Assembly (NCBI GenBank): GCA_007135895.1
Contig: SLHZ01000191.1
Coordinates: 1-5,762 of the forward strand
Reading direction: 5' to 3'
Source of the DNA: Balneolales bacterium
GTDB taxonomy: Bacteria > Bacteroidota > Rhodothermia > Balneolales > Natronogracilivirgulaceae
DNA: 5,762 bases
The stretch's first letter is position 1. Every line of letters starts with the position of its first letter. The notes under the pieces are model-generated. The model saw only the letters and a program-made list of their open reading frames with translations. It ran no database searches and had not been told where the DNA came from. A program made the translations under genes and the position numbers. Below, piece after piece: positions 1 to 5,762 of the stretch.

Positions 1-1137
1 AACCTGGACCGCTCCGATCACTTTGAGCTTCTTGAAAGTGATTTACCCGGTGTATTGCATCAACAATCCGGCGGAATGATCATTGATGAAGCACAACGGA
101 TACCGGAACTGCACGACGAGTTGCTTCAGGCTATCGATAAGAACTCCCACTCGGGTTTATTCATCCTTTCGGGATCCCAGAACTTCCACGATCGATTCCT
201 CACCTATGGAAACGTCAAGGCAGGCCGGGACCATCATCCCGGTTATCATCTGTTTCCCTATGACATATCGGAAGCAAGCCCTATTGCGGAAACCGGTGTT
301 TATGAGTGCATAAAAAACGGCTTTTATCCTCATGTTCTCGTCCAGGGTATAAAGCCTGCGGATTTCTATCCTTCCTATGTCCAAGGATGCATGGAGCGGG
401 ATATCCGGTTGCTTCGGGCAATGGAACAGCCATCACTGTTTATCAATTTTCTCCGATCCTGCGCAGGTCATATCGGACGGGTGCTCAACCTGTCGGCCCT
501 GGCAGACAATGTGGGTATTGCCGTCAATACGGCGAAAGACTGGCTGGGACTTCTGGAAGCGAACTTCCTCGTTTACAGGCTGGAATCCCATTCCCACCAC
601 TATAAAAAGCGAATCATCAAATCGCCCAAACTCTATTTCTACGATACCGGACTGGCCAGTTGTCTGCTTCGCATTCCGGACGCTTCATCGGTGGGTCAGC
701 ACTATCTGTACGGCGCCCTGTTCGAAAACCTTGTCATCAGTGAGATCGTCAAGTATTTCCGACATAGCGGGACGAAGCCTCCCATCTCCTACTGGCGGGA
801 AAGCAATGGCATGGAAATTAACTGTCTGCTCACGACCCGAACGAACCGGCTATTCGCTTTGGAAATAAAAGGAGGACGCCGGCAGAGCACAGAGTACTTT
901 CGTAATCTGAAACGCTTTGATAAACTCTTGACATCACAGCGTCCGCACACCTCCGCCGGACATCAAAAGTCGGAAGCAATAATTCCCGAGGTTGAGAAGA
1001 TCGTGGTCTATGCCGGGGCAGATACGGTTTTCACTCCGGATACAAGCATGTGGAGCTGGCATGACATGCCGCGTCTTCTGGACAAGCTGCTATCCGCCTC
1101 TTCCGAAGATCATGAAGCTTTATCAGATTCTCATTAG
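1..1137 (+). CDS. AAA_14/DUF4143-family ATPase, 5'-truncated by the window edge
   Basis: The frame is open from base 1 with no credible start, so the gene begins upstream; 378 residues are visible, and family members are usually about 380-430. A TTG at 55 is in frame but lies inside the ATPase core and is not the start. Visible residues 24-33 carry a Walker B strand (GGMIIDEAQR, with D29/E30), and GSQN at 58-61 matches sensor 1. KAGR at 73-76 matches the family AGR motif, and YVQGCMERDIR follows near 126-136. The C-terminal DUF4143 part has PKLYFYDTGL (209-218), GALFENLVISE (238-248) and a PD-(D/E)XK-like fold, YWRESNGMEIN then EIK (264-290). The usual acidic residue in 'EVD' is Asn here (N274). 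Walker A should lie just outside the window. These cytoplasmic ATPases are widespread and mostly uncharacterised, so no specific role is assigned. The gene converges on the amidohydrolase with a 16-bp gap. Family assignment is confident; function is not. Confidence 0.9.
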   Translation, partial: NLDRSDHFELLESDLPGVLHQQSGGMIIDEAQRIPELHDELLQAIDKNSHSGLFILSGSQNFHDRFLTYGNVKAGRDHHPGYHLFPYDISEASPIAETGVYECIKNGFYPHVLVQGIKPADFYPSYVQGCMERDIRLLRAMEQPSLFINFLRSCAGHIGRVLNLSALADNVGIAVNTAKDWLGLLEANFLVYRLESHSHHYKKRIIKSPKLYFYDTGLASCLLRIPDASSVGQHYLYGALFENLVISEIVKYFRHSGTKPPISYWRESNGMEINCLLTTRTNRLFALEIKGGRRQSTEYFRNLKRFDKLLTSQRPHTSAGHQKSEAIIPEVEKIVVYAGADTVFTPDTSMWSWHDMPRLLDKLLSASSEDHEALSDSH

Positions 1138-1165
1138 CAAAACCGGATTCTCATTAGCGAAAGCG
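1126..1165. repeat. 20-bp tandem duplication spanning both convergent stop codons
   Basis: Two adjacent 20-bp units, 1126-1145 and 1146-1165, are identical at 18 of 20 positions; the first 13 (GATTCTCATTAGC) match exactly. The first unit contains the TAG (1135-1137) that ends the ATPase gene. The second contains the TTA (1154-1156), which is the TAA stop of the minus-strand amidohydrolase. Each unit contains the string TTAG, which could end both genes at once. No intrinsic terminator is visible between the two genes. Confidence 0.85.
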
Positions 1166-4100
1166 TGAGGGTTTCCACGCCCTCTTTTCCGGGTACAGTT
1201 CATTGAGGTCTGCGTCCCATACTCTTCCGTTCTTCACAATCATGCTGATCGTTTCAGAATTTCGTATGGACTCCAGCGGATTTTGGACCAATACCACAAA
1301 ATCTGCCAGTTTGCCCGGTTCAATAGATCCCAGGTCGGATCCCAGTCCCAGATATTCAGCTCCATGAAGAGTTGCCGCCCTGAGGGCCTCCATTTCACTC
1401 AGGCCTCCCTGAACCAGCATCCAGAGTTCCCAGTGCGCCGCCAGCCCCTGCAATTGTCCGTGGGAGCCCAGCTGTACGCGTCCGCCCGCACGCACTACCT
1501 TGCGAACAGATTCAGCGAGGGCAAAGTGATAGAATTCTGTTTCAGGAACCATAAGCCTTCTTCTTGCCCGGCTATCGATAACATGCCTTGGGACGTAGCG
1601 AAGCAACCTTCTATTTTCAAAGGCGTCTGTTTTCTGGTACCAGTAATTTTCTCCCCAGATGCCGCCATAACCCACTACAAGAGTGGGTGTATATCCGACG
1701 TTAGATACCCCCAGCAGCGCCAGCAGATCATTGCGCAGCGGCGTCACCGGCAATGCGTGTTCTATACCGGTATGGCCATCGATGATCATGGTAATATTAT
1801 GCTGAAGCATGGATCCCCCTTCAGGATATACGTTCAGTCCCACTTCGCGGGCGGCGTCAAGAATCCATTGCCTCTGATCCCGTCTTGGCTGGTTATAGCT
1901 CTTCACCGATATAGCGCCCAATGCTTTGTGTCTCAAAAGATGGAACCGCGCATCTTCAGGTTTCTCAACAAGGGCTTTATTGGGATTCTCGGCGCCGTAG
2001 AGGACAAACCCCGTGGAGTAAATCCTTGGTCCGATTGTTCGTCCTGTGCGGACCTGTTCGGCCAGGGCGAAGACCGACTGGGTACTTGCAGAGGGATCAT
2101 GGGTGGTTGTCACACCATAGGCCAGGTTGGCCTCATATTCCCACATCCGGTCCGGAGTGATATCAAGTACAGAATATCCCATATGGGCATGCACATCGAC
2201 GATTCCTGGTATAATCGTCATTCCGTAGACATCAAAGACGCGGGCATCATCGGGTATGCGGACCTGCTCCATCGGACCTACATCAACAATACGGTTATCC
2301 TTCACGACAATCGTTCCATTCTCAATGATTTCATCACCCCGCATGGTGATAATCCGTGCATTGAGATAGGCACTGTATCCCAATGGTTTGGCTACGGCCA
2401 AATCCAGTTCTACCGGGATGACTTCAGCGGCATATCGGACATTTCCAGCCATCCAGTCATCCCTGTCCTCCGGCACCGCTTCGATACGGCCATCTCTGTC
2501 GAACAAAGGCCGAATTTCCTGTCTGTAGACGGCATTTCCAAGCACGAATGACAGGTAGCGGCCATCCGTCGACCAGCTGATCCAGTCTCCGCCGTAGCGG
2601 GTCAGCTGCTTGGTCGGAATCGAACGGCTGGTCGCAGATATCTCAAGCGGGTCACCGCCGGCACGGGGCATGGGTGCCACATAGACGTTATGCTGATCCT
2701 TGAAGGCGATATAACGAAAATCGGGCGAGAGGATGAGTTCTTCGGCTGTTTCACTGATTACATGGTGCATATAGTCCGACCCATCGGTTTTAATGCTAGA
2801 AAGATGGGTTTTTCCGTTCACTGTTTCATAGTAGAACAGCCGGCTGCTGTCGAAGCTCCACTGGATATGGGGCATGCGGCGGTTGGCACCGCGGTTGGCC
2901 GTCCGGGTCACATGGCTGATCCGGCCGGTCTCGAGATCCAGAATGCGGATATTCAGAAAGAGTTCCGAGCCAAGGTTCTTACCCCGGTTCACGATACCGC
3001 TGCCCTGCAAGAATGCTACTTTCCGGCCATTGGGAGAGAGGACGGGGCTGGCATATTGATCCGGCACAGAGGTCAGCTTCCGGATTTCAGTCCTCCGGCC
3101 CGGGGTGATTTTTTTTATATGGCCACCCTGATCGTCATCCCATGTGGCATATACGATTACGGAACCATCGCGTGAGATGGATGGCGCAAATTCGAGCGGT
3201 TTTGTGGTATCCGTCAGACGCCGCGGGCGTCCGTCTGGCAGGCTCATGCGATACAGATGTCCGGTCGCCTGGAATATCAGGTTTTGCCCGTCTGGAGAAA
3301 ACACCGGCCACCGTATTAAACGGGAGCGGAACGTGTCGTCGGAAACAGGAAACTGAAAAGATACGGCATCGGCAATTTTCTGGCTCACCGCAGCGTGGAA
3401 GGGCACATTATGCACCGACCGGTCAGACACTACGATGCGATGGATTCGTCCATCGAAATGGATGATGATTTGGCGGCTGTCGGGTGTCCACGCAAATCCG
3501 GGGTAGAGGCCATGAATTGCCCAGGTCTCTTGCTGATCGTGGTCAAGGCCTTCAAACAGCACTTCCTCCCGGCCCGATTCAAGATCCCGTATCATGAGTA
3601 CCGAACGGGTACCTATCCTTCGCACAAAGGCAAGTTTTTTACCATCCGGCGAAGGGGTGGGCCTGACACTGCCGCCGGCAGCCCGTGTTACAGGCTCCAG
3701 TCGTCCGGTTTCGCGGTCAAAGCGATTGATCTGATAAATACCTGCATGAACATTCCTGTTATAGTCGAAAGGTCCCGAAAAGCTGTAATAAACCCATCGG
3801 CCGTCCGGTGATACCGCGGGTTCATTCTGATCGGAAGTCCAGGTCTCTTTTTCGGTCAGCCTCAACCCGGTTCCACCCTGTACGTGGTACATCCATATTT
3901 CTCCGGCACCCAAAGATCGTGTACCCGTAAAATGTTTTCTTGCAATAAGATAACTACCCTCCGGACTCCAAACCGGAGAGCTGAGAAGCCGGAATGTCTC
4001 CTGGGTTACGGCCCGGCGGTTGGTTCCGTCGGCATTCATGATCCAGAGGTTGTCACCTCCTCCACGGTCGCTGGTAAAAGCAATCGTATTTCCGTCGGGA

Positions 4101-4498
4101 CTGAACCGTGGCTGCATATCGAAAGCTGTTCCACCTGAGAGGAGTTCGGCTTCCCCCCCTTGGAAAGGTATGCGGTAGATATCACCCAGCAGGTCAAATA
4201 CGATATACTTTCCATCCGGACTTACATCCAGATTCATCCATGTGCCTTCATCGGTTTCGAACGTAATGGTTCTGGTTGGCCAATGCTCCCAGTGGCTGCC
4301 TTCCACACTCCACGAACTGACATCCTCTTTAACTGGAGAATGGACTGGGGGTTTATCAGCTTCATCTGACCGGGGTTCTGCTGCACTGTTAAATATCAGC
4401 AGGAATGCCATTAATGAGATCATATTTACTTTGCTTGATTTTCGTTTTATGGAATTTTTCGACTTGGGTATGTTTTCATCTTGTCTGGATTTACCCAT
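1154..4498 (-). CDS. Exported PD40/TolB-like beta-propeller amidohydrolase
   Basis: A large secreted protein of 1,114 residues from the ATG at 4498; numbering below uses that start. Residues 18-24 are basic (IKRKSSK), then a hydrophobic core (MISLMAFLLIF, 26-36) and NSAA before E41 suggest a type I signal peptide and periplasmic location. About a dozen SPDG-like turns follow near 93, 133, 178, 230, 283, 339, 401, 442, 488, 548, 591 and 643, as in PD40/TolB-type propellers, so probably two propellers. From about 714 an amidohydrolase fold begins: HAH metal motif (H770, H772), GVTTTHDPS, SVKSY (K866), DGHTGIEH (H914), LGSHGQLQG (H1013), and the closing GSIEPGKLADFVVL. The substrate is unknown; hydrolysis of a peptide, cyclic amide or related bond is family inference. 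The start is uncertain. An ATG at 4582 is in frame but lies inside a repeat array. An ATG at 4423 would lose the basic n-region. None has a well-spaced Shine-Dalgarno sequence. No clear promoter is seen. Confidence 0.9.
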   Translation of the reverse strand: MGKSRQDENIPKSKNSIKRKSSKVNMISLMAFLLIFNSAAEPRSDEADKPPVHSPVKEDVSSWSVEGSHWEHWPTRTITFETDEGTWMNLDVSPDGKYIVFDLLGDIYRIPFQGGEAELLSGGTAFDMQPRFSPDGNTIAFTSDRGGGDNLWIMNADGTNRRAVTQETFRLLSSPVWSPEGSYLIARKHFTGTRSLGAGEIWMYHVQGGTGLRLTEKETWTSDQNEPAVSPDGRWVYYSFSGPFDYNRNVHAGIYQINRFDRETGRLEPVTRAAGGSVRPTPSPDGKKLAFVRRIGTRSVLMIRDLESGREEVLFEGLDHDQQETWAIHGLYPGFAWTPDSRQIIIHFDGRIHRIVVSDRSVHNVPFHAAVSQKIADAVSFQFPVSDDTFRSRLIRWPVFSPDGQNLIFQATGHLYRMSLPDGRPRRLTDTTKPLEFAPSISRDGSVIVYATWDDDQGGHIKKITPGRRTEIRKLTSVPDQYASPVLSPNGRKVAFLQGSGIVNRGKNLGSELFLNIRILDLETGRISHVTRTANRGANRRMPHIQWSFDSSRLFYYETVNGKTHLSSIKTDGSDYMHHVISETAEELILSPDFRYIAFKDQHNVYVAPMPRAGGDPLEISATSRSIPTKQLTRYGGDWISWSTDGRYLSFVLGNAVYRQEIRPLFDRDGRIEAVPEDRDDWMAGNVRYAAEVIPVELDLAVAKPLGYSAYLNARIITMRGDEIIENGTIVVKDNRIVDVGPMEQVRIPDDARVFDVYGMTIIPGIVDVHAHMGYSVLDITPDRMWEYEANLAYGVTTTHDPSASTQSVFALAEQVRTGRTIGPRIYSTGFVLYGAENPNKALVEKPEDARFHLLRHKALGAISVKSYNQPRRDQRQWILDAAREVGLNVYPEGGSMLQHNITMIIDGHTGIEHALPVTPLRNDLLALLGVSNVGYTPTLVVGYGGIWGENYWYQKTDAFENRRLLRYVPRHVIDSRARRRLMVPETEFYHFALAESVRKVVRAGGRVQLGSHGQLQGLAAHWELWMLVQGGLSEMEALRAATLHGAEYLGLGSDLGSIEPGKLADFVVLVQNPLESIRNSETISMIVKNGRVWDADLNELYPEKRAWKPSRFR

Positions 4499-4642
4499 TC
4501 CTAAATTTTGCCAAGACTGATTTTTTTCCCATGTCTGGATTAGACCATGCCTGGATTTAACCACGACTGTTTTTTTACCCATGTCTGGATTAGACCATTT
4601 CTGGGTTAAACCATGCCTGATCTCTACTTTGCCTGGACTTCG
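4461..4642 (-). repeat. Degenerate 16-17 bp tandem repeat array with 50-bp higher-order period
   Basis: Read in the sense of the amidohydrolase gene (minus strand), a motif close to AATCCAGRCATGGT recurs about every 16-17 nt, around ten times. Three such units form a 50-bp period. Units 4511-4560 and 4561-4610 match at 43 of 50 positions without gaps, and they share TCTAATCCAGACATGGG exactly. Weaker copies lie at 4461-4510 and from 4611 to about 4642. The array covers both candidate upstream starts (4498 and 4582). Because 50 is not a multiple of three, the repeat changes frame each period, which argues it is a leader or regulatory array and not a protein repeat. Its right edge is fuzzy. Confidence 0.8.
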
Positions 4643-4716
4643 CCTTGTGTGTTTTTTCCTACTGGCAATCAGGTCTATACGGATGCCGGTGCTACGTTTT
4701 TAATAGGCCAAGATAC

Positions 4717-4746
4717 AAAAAAATATCCGGATGCCTAAGTTCCGGA
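4717..4746 (-). terminator. Intrinsic terminator reading leftwards
   Basis: On the minus strand the order is TCCGGA (4746-4741), a 9-nt loop, TCCGGA (4731-4726), then TA and seven T residues (4723-4717). This gives a six-base-pair GC-rich stem followed directly by a U-tract. It starts 6 nt after the stop codon of the 43-codon ORF. A smaller GCCG/CGGC stem on the minus strand (4760-4757 with 4750-4747) encloses that stop codon. No U-tract lies on the plus-strand side, so termination should be leftward only. Confidence 0.65.
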
Positions 4747-4752
4747 GCCGTC

Positions 4753-4884
4753 TTACCGGCGGAGCTCTTCCCCGTTATATAGCTGCATGCCATGCTCATC
4801 AGGCAACAGTGAGTTATCTGTAAAACCGGCTGTATCCGCTGCCTTATGCCATTCTGCTGTCTGCAGTGGAAAAACGGTGATCAT
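4753..4884 (-). CDS. Possible small protein of 43 residues, unknown function
   Basis: The ATG is complementary to 4882-4884 and the TAA to 4753-4755. The product begins MITVFPLQTAEWHKAADTAG and ends MQLYNGEELRR. It is soluble and mildly acidic, with no membrane segment, cysteine or recognisable motif. An in-frame stop (complement of 4897-4899) closes the frame upstream, so it cannot be extended. Codon choice is unremarkable. The main support is position: an intrinsic terminator starts 6 nt after the stop. Against it are the short length, no Shine-Dalgarno sequence and no recognisable promoter upstream. It could instead be the 3' part of a small RNA with its own terminator, or the tail of a decayed gene. 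I do not recognise it. Confidence 0.35.
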   Translation of the reverse strand: MITVFPLQTAEWHKAADTAGFTDNSLLPDEHGMQLYNGEELRR

Positions 4885-4916
4885 ACTTTCATGTGTTTAA
4901 AATTTTTGATTTCTAA

Positions 4917-4976
4917 GGTCACATGTAATGCCCATGACGTTTTTAATCATGCGCCTGTGTGACCGGGCTGCGGTCA
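4917..4976. other. Pair of mutually exclusive hairpins (structured intergenic element)
   Basis: GGTCACA (4917-4923) pairs with TGTGACC (4958-4964), enclosing an inner stem CATGA (4933-4937) / TCATG (4947-4951) with a 9-nt loop. Two GC pairs (4930-4931 with 4953-4954) flank a C/C mismatch next to the inner stem. A second hairpin, TGACCG (4960-4965) / CGGTCA (4971-4976) with a 5-nt loop, uses the same bases 4960-4964 and so competes with the outer stem. On the plus strand two further G-U pairs extend the outer stem (4924-4925 with 4956-4957); on the minus strand these would be mismatches. The element lies 33 nt upstream of the 43-codon ORF start on the minus strand, and upstream of the permease promoter on the plus strand. 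It could be an RNA leader or a protein-binding palindrome. Confidence 0.5.
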
Positions 4977-5021
4977 TGGACATTTCATCAGGACTATATA
5001 AAGTTACCTGTACAATAATAT

Positions 5022-5052
5022 TTTGTGCATACGCAGCCAGGTTGTATTTTTG
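5022..5052 (+). promoter_or_regulatory. Predicted Bacteroidota-type promoter for the permease
   Basis: TTTTG (5021-5025) is separated by 19 nt from TATTTTTG (5045-5052), an exact match to the TAnnTTTG -7 element with a TTG-type -33 element at normal spacing. Transcription would begin a few bases later, near 5057-5062, placing the whole following tandem array in the untranslated leader of the permease mRNA. A nearby TAATATTTTG (5016-5025) is off-consensus by two bases and is less likely. Confidence 0.55.
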
Positions 5053-5145
5053 TCATCCGTGATTCAGATATCATTCCGTGATTCAGATATCATTCCGTAA
5101 TTCAGAATCATTCCGGGATTCAGAGATCGTTTCTTGATTCAGAGA
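5053..5145 (+). repeat. Five tandem 18-19 bp units in the permease leader
   Basis: The units are 5053-5070, 5071-5089, 5090-5107, 5108-5126 and 5127-5145, with a consensus near TCATTCCGTGATTCAGATA. A 19-bp unit (CCGTGATTCAGATATCATT) occurs twice in perfect tandem, at 5057-5075 and 5076-5094. Similarity decays towards the gene, but all five keep ATTCAGA. Units three and four also form GAATC/GATTC (5105-5109 with 5116-5120). The array starts right at the predicted transcription start and ends 42 nt before the ATG. It could be a set of binding sites for a regulator acting on DNA or on RNA. Confidence 0.85.
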
Positions 5146-5187
5146 TAACCGGGAAGCGAATTTCTTTAAATAGCGAGTATTTCAAAC

Positions 5188-5762
5188 ATGCTGGAGATCC
5201 AAAAACGACTTGCCAACCGGTTCTACGCCATGCTGGCATTACCGGCGACCGCCATGGGTTTTGCCCTGGCTGTTCAGATTGCAGCATTGAGCTGGCTGCT
5301 GACCTACCAATACGGTCTGCAGATTACCGATATCGGTCTGGTGTGGGCAACCGGCCCCATAGCCGGAATACTCGGACAGGTCATCATCGGTATCATCAGC
5401 GATAATGTGTGGGTATGGAACGGTCGCCGACGGGCATTCATCGTGATTGGAGGTGTCCTTGCTTCGTTAATGCTGCTGGCTTTGCCGAATATCGGGATTA
5501 TACAGGCAGGAATGGGACTTGAGGGAATCCTGGGTATCGCCATACTTATCTCCATGGTCCTGGATCTGTCAATCAATGTGTCGTTCAATCCGACTCGTTC
5601 CATCATTGCCGATGTCACTCCTGAGGGCCGGGACCGCACCAGGGGTTATACCTGGATGCAAACGGTTTCGGGTTCGTTCGGGGTGCTTTCCTACTTCATC
5701 GGTGCCATATTCGGCAACATTGCCCTGATTTATTTCGGGGTTGTTCTCGTTTTTCTTTTTTC
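5188..5762 (+). CDS. SLC45/sucrose-transporter-like MFS permease, N-terminal part
   Basis: The ATG at 5188 opens a frame that runs off the window end after 191 complete codons. An in-frame TAA at 5167-5169 and no other upstream ATG fix this start, though no Shine-Dalgarno sequence is visible. The product begins MLEIQKRLANRFYA with a short cytoplasmic tail. Hydrophobic segments follow at about 15-38, 50-71, 84-100, 112-132, 158-176 and 178 to the edge, fitting the first half of a 12-helix major facilitator. GIISD (68-72) then NGRRRAFI (78-85) matches the GxxSD...GRRRPFI loop of SLC45/plant sucrose transporters, and NPTRSIIAD (134-142) corresponds to their RALLAD motif. Such proteins are inner-membrane glycoside/H+ symporters; the sugar cannot be read from the sequence. 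The gene is divergent from the amidohydrolase, with its own promoter and a repeat-bearing leader. Confidence 0.88.
   Translation, partial: MLEIQKRLANRFYAMLALPATAMGFALAVQIAALSWLLTYQYGLQITDIGLVWATGPIAGILGQVIIGIISDNVWVWNGRRRAFIVIGGVLASLMLLALPNIGIIQAGMGLEGILGIAILISMVLDLSINVSFNPTRSIIADVTPEGRDRTRGYTWMQTVSGSFGVLSYFIGAIFGNIALIYFGVVLVFLF

Larger units (their letters stand above)
4499..5187. other. Divergent intergenic interval between amidohydrolase and permease
   Basis: This stretch of almost 690 bp separates the two divergent genes. It contains the leader repeat array of the minus gene, a leftward terminator, one short possible ORF, an inverted-repeat cluster, a rightward promoter and the permease leader repeats, each listed separately. 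The remaining parts (about 4643-4716 and 4977-5021) show only AT-rich sequence with no convincing gene. No tRNA, insertion-sequence end or attachment site is visible. A promoter for the minus-strand amidohydrolase would be expected between 4716 and 4500 because a terminator lies just upstream, but no clean TAnnTTTG match is present there. Confidence 0.7.

Noticed and set aside
1283..2551. A 422-codon open frame on the plus strand
   Set aside because: It lies wholly antisense to the conserved amidohydrolase domain, its product has no recognisable motif, and it is explained by the codon structure of the real gene.
3100..3120. GC-rich stretch then T-run resembling a rightward terminator
   Set aside because: It is inside the amidohydrolase coding region and has no proper stem before the T-run.
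4461..4642. CRISPR array
   Set aside because: The units are degenerate and contiguous with no unique spacers of constant length, and no cas gene is present.
4694..4947. An 11-bp direct repeat, ACGTTTTTAAT, at 4694 and 4937
   Set aside because: It is short and AT-rich, one copy is a hairpin loop, and there is no flanking similarity to suggest a mobile element or attachment site.
4976..5062. A 28-codon plus-strand ORF from the ATG at 4976
   Set aside because: It runs across the predicted promoter, has no ribosome binding site and resembles nothing.
5304..5639. A 111-codon open frame on the minus strand
   Set aside because: It is antisense to the permease, whose SLC45-like motifs and membrane segments are clear in the plus frame.
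5519..5728. A 69-codon plus-strand frame near the right edge
   Set aside because: It overlaps the permease in another frame; the permease reading frame carries the family motifs and remains open to the edge.

Overview
The window has the look of a Bacteroidota/Balneolota/Rhodothermota-type bacterium, with moderate GC. Three things suggest this: a TTTTG-N19-TATTTTTG promoter of the TAnnTTTG class, starts with little or no Shine-Dalgarno sequence, and a very large exported PD40 (TolB-like) propeller fused to an amidohydrolase, a protein type common in those phyla. The assignment is inference from style. No marker gene is present.

Layout. Bases 1-1137 (+) hold the 3' part of a stand-alone AAA_14/DUF4143 ATPase whose N-terminus with Walker A lies outside the window. 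It converges on a minus-strand gene, 1154-4498 (possibly starting at 4582), for an exported beta-propeller amidohydrolase of about 1,114 residues. The two stop codons sit in successive copies of a 20-bp tandem duplication. Bases 5188-5762 (+) hold the first 191 residues of an SLC45/sucrose-transporter-like MFS permease, cut by the window end. The permease is divergent from the amidohydrolase.

The roughly 690 bp between the divergent genes is the richest part for unexplained structure. Going rightwards it holds: (i) a degenerate 16-17 bp repeat array with a 50-bp higher-order period over the amidohydrolase leader and start (4461-4642); (ii) an intrinsic terminator reading leftwards (4717-4746); (iii) a 43-codon minus-strand ORF ending 6 nt before that terminator (4753-4884); (iv) two overlapping, mutually exclusive hairpins (4917-4976); (v) a good promoter for the permease (5022-5052); and (vi) five 18-19 bp tandem units in the permease leader (5053-5145). 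Read in the sense of its own gene, each array repeats a core resembling ATYCAGAYAT.

Functional links are modest. The amidohydrolase is probably periplasmic and the permease is probably a sugar/H+ symporter of the inner membrane, but nothing proves a shared pathway. The ATPase is a generic family member. I see no defence system, CRISPR array, insertion sequence, tRNA or rRNA. The most notable feature is the recurrence of short tandem arrays at every gene boundary in the window.
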